A DNA stretch of 32,477 nt from an uncultured Collinsella sp. (GCA_958435545.1 CAUBGU010000009.1:1-32477); one strand, 5' to 3'. Positions 15,745 to 24,355 are shown, counted from the first letter of the stretch. Program-made: numbers and translations. Notes: generated by a model from the letters alone, not told the origin.

Positions 15745-16179
15745 ATGCCGCACACCAGAAAGCTCGAGCCGGACATCCGCTGCCCGCTCGAGTACGGACT
15801 CGAGGTCTTCGGAGGGAAATGGAAGAGCCGCATCCTCTGCGTGCTCTCGAAGAAGCAGACCCTGAGATACGGTCAGCTGAGGGAGGAGATGACGAACATC
15901 TCCGATGCCGTGCTGTCGTCGTCCCTGAAGGAGCTCCTGCGTGATGGCCTCGTGCAGAGGAGGAGCTTCGACGAGATACCCCCGCGCGTGGAGTACTCGC
16001 TCACGGAGCGCGGCGAGTCCGTCGTCCCGATCCTGCGCGACATATGCAAGTGGGCGGGACTCACAAACCGCGAGGTGACGACCGACGCGCCGAGGCAGTG
16101 CCAGGTCTGCGACTTTGTGGACGTGAAGGTGGTGCCGGCAAGGACAGACGCACCGCTCGTCCCAGGAACCCGCAGGTAG
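15745..16179 (+). CDS. HxlR family winged-helix transcriptional regulator
   Basis: This is a 144-residue DNA-binding regulator. The HxlR core is clear: CPLEYGLEVFGGKWKSRILC (residues 13-32), then LRYGQLREEM, ISDAVLSSSLKELLRDGLV and YSLTERGESVVPIL. The cysteine ahead of the first helix is the residue used for thiol or aldehyde sensing in several HxlR proteins, and a CQVC pair lies near the C terminus. GGAGG at 15736-15740 precedes the ATG at 15745. The gene for a PNPOx-like flavoprotein follows on the same strand after 130 bp and is a plausible target. Frequent AGG arginine codons set it apart from the core genes of the window and suggest acquisition from another lineage. Confidence 0.92.
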   Translation: MPHTRKLEPDIRCPLEYGLEVFGGKWKSRILCVLSKKQTLRYGQLREEMTNISDAVLSSSLKELLRDGLVQRRSFDEIPPRVEYSLTERGESVVPILRDICKWAGLTNREVTTDAPRQCQVCDFVDVKVVPARTDAPLVPGTRR

Positions 16180-16309
16180 AGACCAGCTACGGGCAACAAG
16201 AGCAACTCAAGTTCCGCCCCATATCTTCCTCCATCCGCGTGAGTCTCCTATCTTGAGCGGCATCCGATACGCAGAGCAGCGCGGTGCTGCTCGGGAGAAG
16301 GAGGAAGCC

Positions 16310-16708
16310 ATGCTTAACGAGAACGTCATCAAGGTCCTGAACGAGTCCATGTGGGACCTCGCGACCTGCGCGGACGGAAGGCCCAACGTCGTGCCCGTCG
16401 CCTTCAAGGAGATCGACGAGGAGGGCAACCTCCACATCGGCGACGTCTTCCTGCAGACGACGCTTGCGAACCTAAAGGCCAACGGCGGCAGGATCGCCCT
16501 CTCCGCCTACAACCCCAAGACCCTCGAGGGCTACCAGATCAAGGGGACGGCAACCTACACGGCCGAGGGCGCCTACGTCGAGAAGTTCAAGGGCGAGGTC
16601 GAGTCCATGTTCAAGGGTGCAGCCACTGCCAAGGGCGCGCTCACGGTCGTGCCGGATGAGGTCATCGTCACGACGCCGGGTGCCGACAACAAGAAGGTGC
16701 TCGTCTAG
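16310..16708 (+). CDS. Pyridoxamine 5'-phosphate oxidase-like (split-barrel flavin-binding) protein
   Basis: This 132-residue protein belongs to the small PNPOx-like split-barrel family, whose members bind FMN, F420 or haem and act as reductases. MWDLATCADGRPNVVPVAF at the N terminus is the usual first strand pair, and LHIGDVFLQTTLANLKANG is the flavin-contacting region. AAGGAGG ends 5 bases before the ATG at 16310. It follows the HxlR gene on the same strand, which suggests redox-responsive control. Its TAG overlaps the stop codon of the convergent LuxR-type gene within a shared CTAG. The substrate is unknown. Confidence 0.87.
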   Translation: MLNENVIKVLNESMWDLATCADGRPNVVPVAFKEIDEEGNLHIGDVFLQTTLANLKANGGRIALSAYNPKTLEGYQIKGTATYTAEGAYVEKFKGEVESMFKGAATAKGALTVVPDEVIVTTPGADNKKVLV

Positions 16709-17727
16709 CGCAGCATGAACCGCCCGAGCTCGGAGCGCTTGGAGATGCCGAGCTTGGCGTACGCGCTCGAGAGCCTGTTCTTCACCGTGCCGGCAGAGAT
16801 GCCCATGTGCCGCGCTATCTCGGCGTTGCTCCATCCGCGACACGCCAGCATCGAGACGGCGAACTCCGTGGTCGAGAGGTTGTCTGCCACGCTCTCGCCG
16901 GCATCCGGGTTGTGGATCCTGCGCCAGCCGTAGCTGAAGCGGTACGTTATCTCGATCACTCGCGAGAAGTCCTCGGGGTAGCCGGCCTTCAGGCACTTCT
17001 CGACAAGTCCCTGCAATAGCCCGTGGTGCTCGCCTATGGTCTCGTACAGCCCGTCTGGCCTCGACAACGCCCACGCGCGCTCGAAGTGCTCCCTGGCGTG
17101 GTCGGACTCCTTCAGGCTCATGTATCCCATCGCCTCCCCTAGGTGTAGGAACGTCTCCGATATCGGATAGCTTCCACGCTTCATGACCAGGGCGTTCTCG
17201 GCCATGCCCACGCATTTGCCCCAGTCTCCGTTGAGGTAGGAGGCATGTGCGAGCAGGTAGCTCGCAAAGAGGCGCAGGCCCTCGGGCAGGCTTGCCGCGC
17301 ACGACGCGAACTCCTCCATCGAGAAGGGCGTTGGGAGGTGGAGGAGGACGCCCGCCGCGGCACCAAAGAGCATGCGAGACGCGCGAAGCGGCTCTGACTC
17401 GCCCTCGTCGGCATCCGCCGAGCCTTCTGCCACGATCGCCCCCAGGCACGATCGCGCCTGGGCGATGTGGTTGAGCGAGAGGCTCGCGAAGCCGCAGATG
17501 AGATTTCCCGAGAGACACAGACCGACGTCGTCGGCGTCGAGATACGCAGTCGCCGCGGCGTCCGCCGCTTCGGCCTGGCCCCGGAAGTAGAGAGCCTCGG
17601 CGCGGGCGATGGCCTGGACGTCAGGGTCGTCGAATGACGCCACCGCCGCATCGAGGCAGCCCGGCTCAAACGACGTGCACATGAGCGGCATGGGCAGCCG
17701 GGGAAGTGCCACGTTCTCGGTCTCCAA
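16705..17727 (-). CDS. LuxR-type helix-turn-helix transcriptional regulator
   Basis: The C-terminal 60 residues form a LuxR/GerE DNA-binding domain (LSTTEFAVSMLACRGWSNAE, then IARHMGISAGTVKNRLSSAY and AKLGISKRSEL). The preceding 270 residues are alpha-helical and TPR-like, with no membrane segment, so this is a solo regulator with an unknown input domain. I place the start at TTG 17727, because AGGAG lies about 7 bases upstream on the minus strand. The open frame extends further up to 17943, but that extension overlaps the divergent promoter region and has no protein-like character. The gene is divergent from the pilin-like gene at 17922 and is the likely controller of the adhesin cluster. 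LuxR-type regulators are strongly expanded in Coriobacteriia. Confidence 0.87.
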   Translation of the reverse strand: METENVALPRLPMPLMCTSFEPGCLDAAVASFDDPDVQAIARAEALYFRGQAEAADAAATAYLDADDVGLCLSGNLICGFASLSLNHIAQARSCLGAIVAEGSADADEGESEPLRASRMLFGAAAGVLLHLPTPFSMEEFASCAASLPEGLRLFASYLLAHASYLNGDWGKCVGMAENALVMKRGSYPISETFLHLGEAMGYMSLKESDHAREHFERAWALSRPDGLYETIGEHHGLLQGLVEKCLKAGYPEDFSRVIEITYRFSYGWRRIHNPDAGESVADNLSTTEFAVSMLACRGWSNAEIARHMGISAGTVKNRLSSAYAKLGISKRSELGRFMLR

Positions 17728-17921
17728 TGTCTTCTCCTCTCGCCAAACGTATCTTCGCCGCTCAGCTGTCCGTTGTGCAAGGCGGAATCGGGGACCGCGA
17801 TGGGGGAGACGAGGCGGGGGTCTTCCGGTTGGCCGTTTCGCCCCCCAAACGACACTACCGACTTCGTCCGCGAGAGTGTAACATTGTGGCGGATAAGACC
17901 CCGGACGAAACGGAGCCGCCC

Positions 17922-19322
17922 ATGAAGTCCCTCTGGAAGACACTCTTCCTGTGTGTCATCTCGCTTGCTCTGGCAGGAATCGTTCTTCCCGCGCAGGCGC
18001 TTGCCGATGACGGCCCCACCGAATCCGTCACTATCACGCCCGCCAGGGTTCTGAGGGTGGGGATCTCCGGTCGGGCCTGGAACGACTCTGATGCGTTCGC
18101 TTTCAAGGTGACCGGCTTGAACGGCGCGCCCGAGCCAGCCGATACCACCATCACGGTGACAAAGGAGGACACGCTCTCCTTCTTGCCTGACCACGCCGAG
18201 ATCAAGGTCGGTGCCATCACGTTCACGGAGCCTGGCACCTACCGCTACGAGGTGACCCAGGTACAGGGCTCGGATCCCGACATCGTGTACGACACGCACG
18301 TGGGCGCGTTCGAGTTCGTCGTCGGGCGCGTGCAGGGGGAGCTTGTCGCCGTGGGCAACGGGTTCTGGTCGCCGACCTTCACGAACTCCTACGAGCCCGC
18401 CCTGAACTTCACGGAGGCAGGTGGCATCACTCTGTCCGCGGTGATGAACGGGCGCGACTCCGTCTATCCCGAGTACATGGTGACCGTGGTGCCTGAAGAC
18501 CAGGCGTCTAAGGCGCTGCTCCTCGGGAGGCAGGTGGGGCAGTACGTTGGAGTCTTCAGGTTCCCCAGCGCGAAGGATGGCCAGCCGGCAACGGTGGACT
18601 TCTTCGAGGTCCGCGACGGAAAGCCGATTGTCTTCACCAAGGAGGACGTCGGCAAGACCTACAGGTATTCGCTGGTTTCAGCTAAGGGCCTCAGCTACCC
18701 CGCCACCGCCTACGACATGGCCGAGCGAACGCTTGCCATCGAGGTGGGCAGGCGTGACGACGGACGTGTAACGGCCACCACGACGTTTACGACGGCTGGT
18801 GCGGATAGCGAGACCTACGTCTACACGGCAGGCGAGAAGCCCGCGAGGGCCGCGGTCGTGTCCTTCGTCAACACGTTCGCGCCGCGGGGCCAGGTACGGC
18901 TTGGGGCGAGGGTGACCCTCACCGGCCGCGAGCTTGCGGGGGGCGAGTTCTCCGTCGAGCTTCTCGACGAGCAGGGCAACGTCTTGCAGACTGCCGCGAA
19001 CGCAGCGGACGGCTCAGTGACGTTTGCCCCCATCACCTATACGCGCATGGGAACGTATCGCTACTCCATCCGCGAGGTCGCGGGAGACGAGGAGGGGATC
19101 ACGTACGACGCGAGGGTCTACCAGGTGACGGTCGTCGCCGAGCAGATAGACCCGGACGGCAGCCTCATACCCGAGGTCTCGTACGGTGATGGAGTCAACG
19201 AGGCCGTCTTCAACAACGCCTACGTGGCGCCGGAAAAGCCGAGCAGCTCGCCGAGTCCGAGAAGCCTGGGGGGGGGTCACAGCTGCGCGTCGCCGAGGAG
19301 GCCCCCGCGCAGACGGCTTTGA
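17922..19322 (+). CDS. Surface pilin-like protein with Spy0128/FctA-type domains, frame shifted before the sorting signal
   Basis: This is a secreted protein built from three repeated domains of the Spy0128/FctA pilin type, which usually form internal isopeptide bonds. The signal peptide spans residues 1-28, ending AQALA. Domains run at about 33-148, 150-330 and 332-445; each closes with an FTNSY, FVNTF or FNNAY strand and contains a GTYRYEV- or TYRYSL-type segment. The start ATG follows GGAG by 8 nt. A run of nine G (19268-19276) puts the frame into a short basic tail ending at 19322. With 10 (or 7) G the protein would continue to 19444 as about 507 residues with an IPATGD sorting motif, a hydrophobic stretch and an RARLRNQ tail. 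As read here the product would be secreted but not wall-anchored. Confidence 0.88.
   Translation: MKSLWKTLFLCVISLALAGIVLPAQALADDGPTESVTITPARVLRVGISGRAWNDSDAFAFKVTGLNGAPEPADTTITVTKEDTLSFLPDHAEIKVGAITFTEPGTYRYEVTQVQGSDPDIVYDTHVGAFEFVVGRVQGELVAVGNGFWSPTFTNSYEPALNFTEAGGITLSAVMNGRDSVYPEYMVTVVPEDQASKALLLGRQVGQYVGVFRFPSAKDGQPATVDFFEVRDGKPIVFTKEDVGKTYRYSLVSAKGLSYPATAYDMAERTLAIEVGRRDDGRVTATTTFTTAGADSETYVYTAGEKPARAAVVSFVNTFAPRGQVRLGARVTLTGRELAGGEFSVELLDEQGNVLQTAANAADGSVTFAPITYTRMGTYRYSIREVAGDEEGITYDARVYQVTVVAEQIDPDGSLIPEVSYGDGVNEAVFNNAYVAPEKPSSSPSPRSLGGGHSCASPRRPPRRRL
19268..19276 (+). repeat. Poly-G tract (9 G), candidate phase-variation switch
   Basis: Nine consecutive G lie at the end of the coding part of the pilin-like gene. 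The downstream frame carrying the sorting signal is reached only if the tract has 7 or 10 G. Such tracts are typical slip-strand mispairing sites; a base-calling error is the alternative. Confidence 0.85.
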
Positions 19323-19444
19323 AAGATGAGCCCCGCTCACCCATTCCTGCTACCGGTGACCCTTGGGCGACTCCGCATTTCCTGGGGATCGCTGCCGCGG
19401 GTGCTGCACTTCTCGTCCTTCGGGCCCGCCTACGCAATCAGTGA
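19277..19444 (+). other. Out-of-frame cell-wall sorting signal of the pilin-like gene
   Basis: In the frame one base off the upstream coding frame the sequence reads SQLRVAEEAPAQTALKDEP, then SPIPATGDPW, a hydrophobic FLGIAAAGAALLVL and RARLRNQ before a TGA at 19442-19444. This is a complete sortase signal (IPATG variant of LPXTG) and cannot be chance given its position. Confidence 0.85.
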
Positions 19445-19545
19445 CAGGTCCGGCGCATGACGAGGCGGTCGCCCGGCGTGTGAAATGGGCTGCCCTTCGT
19501 GCTCCTGGACTCGGACGTCGTCTGCAATGCGCTCGGCGCATGCGG

Positions 19546-21204
19546 CTACCAGCTGGTCTTCTCTTCGTCGGTCACGGCGCCCGATGCCTCGTCGACGAGA
19601 TAGAAGCCGAGAACCTCGGCGTCCCTTCCCTCGTCCTGCGGGTACCACTTCTCGAGCACGAACTCCTCTGAGGTCAAGCCCTGCCCGTCGGTCTTCTCGC
19701 CGTTCGAATAAAGCCGGTACTCGACCGTCACGAGCTTGCCGTTCTCCTTGTCGGATGCCGTTCCCAGCCTTGCGTACATGTCGCCCTTCGCGTTCTCGTC
19801 GAAGAGAATGGCGTCGAAGACGTCCATGTCGGGCACGATGCCGTTGTCCTCCAGATAGACCGCCAGCGAGCGCATCCTATCCTTTGTGGCCTCCAGCTGC
19901 GCTTCCGCCTCGTTGCCAGAAGCATCCTGGCTTGAGCCATCGGCAGCCGTGTCGTTCATTCCGGAGGCCGTGTCTTCCCCAGAGCCGGAAGCATCGCCTC
20001 CGGCTGAGGACGACGAGTCATTCTCGGGTGCGGGACTCTCCGTGTCGTAGAGGGCCGCCTCGCTCCACTTCTCCATCAGGAAGGGGCTGTTTGTCCTCCA
20101 ATAGTCGGTCGTCGTGTCGCGTGGGTCGTATCCCGGCCACGCAACGGCGAGATAGTCGTAGACCTTGTCGGCGAACTGGTCGGGGACGCCCTGCGCCACG
20201 GCACGCTCCTCGCCGTCGTGCATGAGGGGCCCATCAATCAAGAGCTGGGCGCCAAGGCTCAGGGCAGCCAGAACGATGAAGAGGGCGAGAATCCCCCTGG
20301 CAAGCCTTGCTCCCTTCCCGTTCGCGCTCTGGAGAGGGGTCTTTCGGGCAACGCGCGCGATGGCAATTCCCAGCACGACAAGGGATGCCACAGCCAAGAG
20401 ACCCGCCACCGAGGCGTAGCCGCACCTGAGCATCCAGCCTGCATCCGCATCCACGCCGTACAGCATGCCGCAGTAGGCGAGGACATGTGCCGCCATGAGG
20501 GAGAGGGCAAGCTGCAGCGCCGGATGGAGCCTCTTGGGGCCGCGGATGCCCGCCACGACGGCGCGCGCCTTGTCGACGTCCGCGTAATCGAGCCAGGATG
20601 CGGCTTCCTTCTCGTCTGGAAAGCCCGCGAACCGCTTGACGGGGACGGCGGCGTAGCGCACGAGCGCCTCCTCGGCGTTCTTGCCGCCCTCCGGAATCGC
20701 CGTCACATAGGAGAGGAGATAGAAGAGCTTGAGCTCGTCTCCCTCGAGAAGCGCGCTGTCGGCGTGCGAGAGTGCGGCGGCGGCCGCCTCGATCTTTCCG
20801 GTCTCGATGTCGGCGCGAGCCATGCCGAGGAGAAGCTCGCATGCCTTCTTCGGGTTCTTCCCGGAGCGCCCGTGGTAGAGCCTGAGCGCGTAGTCGTGCC
20901 GAGAGGTGGGGGAGAGCTTCCAGAGGTGCCGATGCATGAGGGCTGCCGAGGAGAGCAGGACTCCCCATCCGAGCACGATGGCGGCGCCGAGAAGCGCGAG
21001 AAGGGCGCCTACGCCCGCGAAGGCATCGAGATTCGCGAGGAAGAACACCGTCGCCGCGATGACGAGGGCAACCGAAAGAATCCGAGGACCGATATCGAGG
21101 ACATCCGCCAGACGTGCGGTGGCAATCCCCTCCTTGTCCAGGGCGAGGGGGTCTGGGATTTGCTCACTGCGGTCGTAGAGGTCTGCCCTTTTCGTGTCTG
21201 CCAT
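19546..21204 (-). CDS. Multi-pass membrane protein with large exported C-terminal domain, unknown function
   Basis: This 552-residue protein has about five membrane segments: residues 42-59, 64-90, 229-249, 262-284 and 303-323. Between segments 2 and 3 lies a TPR-like cytoplasmic region of about 130 residues (ACELLLGMARADIETGKIEA). After segment 5 comes a long exported part with a Ser/Gly/Asp/Glu-rich linker (about 395-440) and a C-terminal globular domain ending VTDEEKTSW. I do not recognise a family. GGAG four bases ahead of the ATG at 21204 supports the start. It is convergent with the pilin-like gene and divergent from the vWA adhesin. An accessory role in surface assembly or stress sensing is conceivable but unproven. 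The long frame on the opposite strand is a shadow. Confidence 0.75.
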   Translation of the reverse strand: MADTKRADLYDRSEQIPDPLALDKEGIATARLADVLDIGPRILSVALVIAATVFFLANLDAFAGVGALLALLGAAIVLGWGVLLSSAALMHRHLWKLSPTSRHDYALRLYHGRSGKNPKKACELLLGMARADIETGKIEAAAAALSHADSALLEGDELKLFYLLSYVTAIPEGGKNAEEALVRYAAVPVKRFAGFPDEKEAASWLDYADVDKARAVVAGIRGPKRLHPALQLALSLMAAHVLAYCGMLYGVDADAGWMLRCGYASVAGLLAVASLVVLGIAIARVARKTPLQSANGKGARLARGILALFIVLAALSLGAQLLIDGPLMHDGEERAVAQGVPDQFADKVYDYLAVAWPGYDPRDTTTDYWRTNSPFLMEKWSEAALYDTESPAPENDSSSSAGGDASGSGEDTASGMNDTAADGSSQDASGNEAEAQLEATKDRMRSLAVYLEDNGIVPDMDVFDAILFDENAKGDMYARLGTASDKENGKLVTVEYRLYSNGEKTDGQGLTSEEFVLEKWYPQDEGRDAEVLGFYLVDEASGAVTDEEKTSW

Positions 21205-21614
21205 GGGCTCCAGCCTTTCTCGAGCGCCTTGTCCCGCACCTCTCCTATTCCGCCTGCGCTGCCGTCATGTCGATGACGCTAGCTGCGCGCACGCCGGACT
21301 TCTCGCTGCCCTTAGCCCACAGGTCAAGTGCCTGCCAGCCAAAAAAGCCGCGCCTCCGATTGGGCGAAGGCGCCTTATTGGAAGGATACCAACGAGCGCT
21401 GCTCAGGACCATCCTGCCGAAGCACTCATCCCACTTGGTGAAGTAATCGGGCCGAAAGCTCAGCCGTCGCTCCTGTCCGCTGGCAGCTCGAATTCCCCTC
21501 GGTGGCCTTGTCTGTGTGTCAGATTTCCAAGATAGACAATGCATCGTGATGCAATGCAATTCGATAATCGCGTTGTCGAGAATCCCTACTGCTGACCTGT
21601 CGGAAGGAGAACCG
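21205..21614. other. 410-bp divergent intergenic region before the vWA adhesin
   Basis: The minus strand keeps an open frame from 21637 down to 21245, whose last 70 or so codons (YFTKWDECFGRMVLSSARWY onward) have protein-like composition. It may be a remnant of an unidentified gene, but there is no ribosome-binding site or family match, so I do not call it a gene. The adhesin-proximal part holds the palindrome at 21540-21553. Confidence 0.5.
21540..21553. promoter_or_regulatory. Palindrome upstream of the vWA adhesin
   Basis: TGCATC-GT-GATGCA is a perfect 6-bp inverted repeat, 61 bp before the adhesin start, and is followed by a further TGCA. It is a plausible operator for a local dimeric regulator. 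Confidence 0.4.
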
Positions 21615-23384
21615 ATGCCAAGCAATGCAATACTCAACCATCAACGGAGACGTCGGGCAGTTCTCGCGGCCTTGTCCGCGCTTGCCCTCGTCGTTGCGTC
21701 TGTGCTCCCCATGCCCGCCCTAGCGGCGACGAGCGACTCAGATGCCGGAAGCGGCTGGGAGATCCCCAAGTCCAAGACGGCGAAGTGGCTCGAGGAGGGC
21801 AAGACCGCCGAGGTCACGCTCCAGCTTCCGAGCGCCGAGGCCGTGATGTCCTCCGACATCGTCTTCGTCGTCGACAACTCCAGCTGCAGGGACGCCTCCA
21901 TCGCCGGCGCCACCGACACGCTCGACTGCCTCGTCGACGAGGTGAAGGGCGTCGACCAGGTGCGCGTGGGCGTCGTGTCGTTCAAGGGCGACGGCCACGT
22001 CGAGAAGGACCTCGCCACGCTGACCGCAGACAACGTTGGCGACTTCAAGAGTGCCATCACCGGTGGGTACACCGGCACCATCAAGTCCGGCACGAACATG
22101 CATGACGGCCTGCTCAAGGCCCAGGCCATGCTCGACGCCGATTCCGCCACGCCAGCGAACCGCAAGTACGTCATCCTCGTGAGCGACGGCCTGACGCGCC
22201 TGTTCACCGGCTCCGACGGCCAGGTCAAGGACATCTACTACCAGTACACCTACTCGGACCAGAACTCCCTGAGGCCCGCGAGCGACTTCAAGGCGACGGA
22301 CTTCTGGTACTTCGGCATGATCGACGAGTGGCGCCAGGCGCGTACGCCCGACTCCACGTCGTACGCGATGCCGTACGGCGATTGGAACACGTACTACTCG
22401 CACCTTAAGCAGTGGGTGGCTGCCGACGGCGACAAGTACGCGCTGAACTTCACGACGTACGGAAACGACGGCGGCGCCGCTGTCGTCAACGGCCAGCGCG
22501 TGAGAAACTCGGCGGGCGAGATCACCGACCCCAACTTCACCTACATCGAGCATGGCACCCAGGCCGACCACGCTATGGCGCCCGACCGCGCGGTCTATGA
22601 GGCGTACAACACGTGGCAGGCGCTGAAGGGCGCCGGCTACAACTGCTTCGCGGTGCGCACCGGCAGCGACTCCGACTTCTCCGTCAAGTTCATGAACGAG
22701 CTCAACGGCGGCAACAACCTCGGCTTCTCGCAGATCGCCGACAACATCCTGTACGCATGCGGCGCAGGCTCCACTATCACCGACTCCATGGGCAAGAGCG
22801 AAACCTACGACTTCGACTTCGTTCCCGACTCCGTCGCGCTGAGCGTTGGCGACGAGCAGCTCGAGGCCACCGCTACCGGCGAGAACGCCTGGAGCTTCCA
22901 CAGCAAGGGCGACACCAAGGCGCGCTTCACCCTGGTCTACGACCCCAGCGCGGATGCCTACACGCTCACTGCCAACGAGGCCGTGTCGAACTTCGCGCCC
23001 GTGAAGCTGACTTACAAGATCACGCTTGCGCAGGCACCCACCGAGCCGGGCGACTACTCGCTGGCGGCCAACGGGAAGGCTACGCTCTCGCCCGTCAACT
23101 CCGCTGGTGTACAGGGTGCGTCGGAGGACTTCGAGGTCCCAACCCTGGCCTACTCGGTTGCGGCGCCTACTCCCGAGCCCAAGCCCAAGCCGGAGCCCAC
23201 GCCCGAGCCCAAGGACGAGGGTACTCCTCAGCCAAAGCCCGAGCCCAAGCAGCCGGCCAAGGCTAGTGCCGAGAAGATGCCCAACACCGGTGACTCCACC
23301 CCCTCGAGCGCGCTTGGGGTCTCCCTTCTCCTTGCTGGGGCCATTGCCACAGTGGCTGGCGTGAAGATCGCAAAGAGGCGCTAG
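21615..23384 (+). CDS. vWA-domain adhesin with MPNTG sortase anchor
   Basis: This is a wall-anchored surface protein of 589 residues. The signal peptide spans residues 1-37 (RRRR, hydrophobic core, PALA). A von Willebrand A domain spans about 80-390, with a MIDAS-like DNSSC (87-91) that has Cys where the usual DxSxS has its second Ser, plus GTNMHDG and VSDGLT at the other metal positions. A beta-rich stalk domain follows (about 395-515), then a Pro/Glu/Lys-rich wall-spanning repeat (PEPKPKPEPTPEPK), MPNTG (555-559), a hydrophobic segment and KIAKRR. GGAAGGAG precedes the ATG at 21615. No sortase gene is visible in the window. vWA proteins of this plan commonly are tip adhesins of sortase-built pili, and the pilin-like gene 2.3 kb upstream may be a partner. 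The stop TAG lies within the CTAG target of an IS481-family element. Confidence 0.92.
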   Translation: MPSNAILNHQRRRRAVLAALSALALVVASVLPMPALAATSDSDAGSGWEIPKSKTAKWLEEGKTAEVTLQLPSAEAVMSSDIVFVVDNSSCRDASIAGATDTLDCLVDEVKGVDQVRVGVVSFKGDGHVEKDLATLTADNVGDFKSAITGGYTGTIKSGTNMHDGLLKAQAMLDADSATPANRKYVILVSDGLTRLFTGSDGQVKDIYYQYTYSDQNSLRPASDFKATDFWYFGMIDEWRQARTPDSTSYAMPYGDWNTYYSHLKQWVAADGDKYALNFTTYGNDGGAAVVNGQRVRNSAGEITDPNFTYIEHGTQADHAMAPDRAVYEAYNTWQALKGAGYNCFAVRTGSDSDFSVKFMNELNGGNNLGFSQIADNILYACGAGSTITDSMGKSETYDFDFVPDSVALSVGDEQLEATATGENAWSFHSKGDTKARFTLVYDPSADAYTLTANEAVSNFAPVKLTYKITLAQAPTEPGDYSLAANGKATLSPVNSAGVQGASEDFEVPTLAYSVAAPTPEPKPKPEPTPEPKDEGTPQPKPEPKQPAKASAEKMPNTGDSTPSSALGVSLLLAGAIATVAGVKIAKRR

Positions 23385-24355
23385 CTGTTGTGTGCCAAGA
23401 CGTTGTTTACGTCGACGATGCGTGACATCGGGGGCAGGCCCCCGCACGCGCTGTGCGGACGGTCCCAATTGTAGTGCTCCAGGAAGGGGGCGAGGGCGGA
23501 GGCCCTCGCCCCCTTCGCTCTCCCATGCGCGGGCGTACTGCCACTTCTGCGCCAGCGTGCGGTTCATGCGCTCCACCTTGCCGTTCTGCCGGGGGCTGAA
23601 GGGGCGGGTGTACTTGTGCTTGACGCCCCGGCCCTCCAGCAGCGCGTTGAAGTCCCCGGAGCGGTAGGCCGGCCCGTTGTCGGTCATGACCCGCTCCACG
23701 GAGACGCCCAGCCCCTCGTAGAACGCGAGCGCCCGGGACATGAAGCCGCAGGCCGTGCCCTTCCTCTCGTCGGGCAGCAGCTCGGCGTAGGCGACGCGGC
23801 TGTTGTCGTCGACCGCCACGTGCAGGCACGAGAGCCCGGCCCCGCCCGGGGAGCCGCAGCCGCGCCCGAGGGCCCTGTGGCCGCCGCCGTCGGGTATGCG
23901 CGCCACCTTCTTGACGTCGACGTGGACGAGCTCCCCGGGGCGCTCGCGCTCGTAGCGCACGGCCGTCACGGGGCCGCGCCGCCGCACCTCGCCCGTGACG
24001 CGGTCGATGTCGGCCAGGCGGGGCAGGCTGTGCCTGGCGACGATCCGGGCGCACGTGCGGGCCGGCACGCCCGTCTCGGCCGCCAGGGCGAGCGGCGCCA
24101 GCAGCATGGCCCTGCGGGCCTCGCAGGCGCGCTCCTCGACCTCGGGGGGGGCGTGAGCCTGGCGAGCCTGCGCGGGCGGCTGCTGCGGTCGGCGAGTCCC
24201 TCGCCTCGCCTGGCGCGGGCGAGCCACTTGGAGGCGGTCTGGCGGCTGACGCCCATCTGGCGGGCGGCCTCGGCGACGCCGAGGCCGGACCCTATGCGCG
24301 ACACGAGCGTCTCGCGCCCCTTCGGGGTGAGTTTTGCGTTAGGATGCTGGGACAT
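23381..24355 (-). pseudogene. IS481-family transposase, two compensating frameshifts
   Basis: This is a DDE transposase. The N terminus (LTPKGRETLVSRI, GVAEAARQMGVSRQTASKWL, ADRSSRPRRLARL) contains the helix-turn-helix. The rve/integrase core follows, with VHVDVKKVARI and VAVDDNSRVAYAELLPDE (Asp), VMTDNGPAYRS (Asp) and SPRQNGKVERMNRTL (Glu). The frame shifts once at a run of eight C (minus strand, plus positions about 24144-24151), where nine or six are needed to continue into PEVEERACEARR. It shifts back at a G5 run near 23505, where four G would give the family ending HYNWDRPHSACGGLPPMSRI. Its natural TAG stop (23381-23383) is made of target-site bases. It is inactive as read, unless the homopolymer lengths are sequencing errors or slippage restores the frame. 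Confidence 0.85.

Noticed and set aside
20218..21276. 352-codon plus-strand frame opposite the 552-residue membrane protein
   Set aside because: It has no ribosome-binding site and no domains. The minus strand has a start with GGAG, sensible membrane segments and a globular tail.
21738..24227. 829-codon open frame on the minus strand spanning the transposase core and the whole adhesin gene in antisense
   Set aside because: Only its first 240 or so codons (transposase core) are real. The remainder is the antisense of the vWA adhesin, kept open by high GC and lacking protein character.
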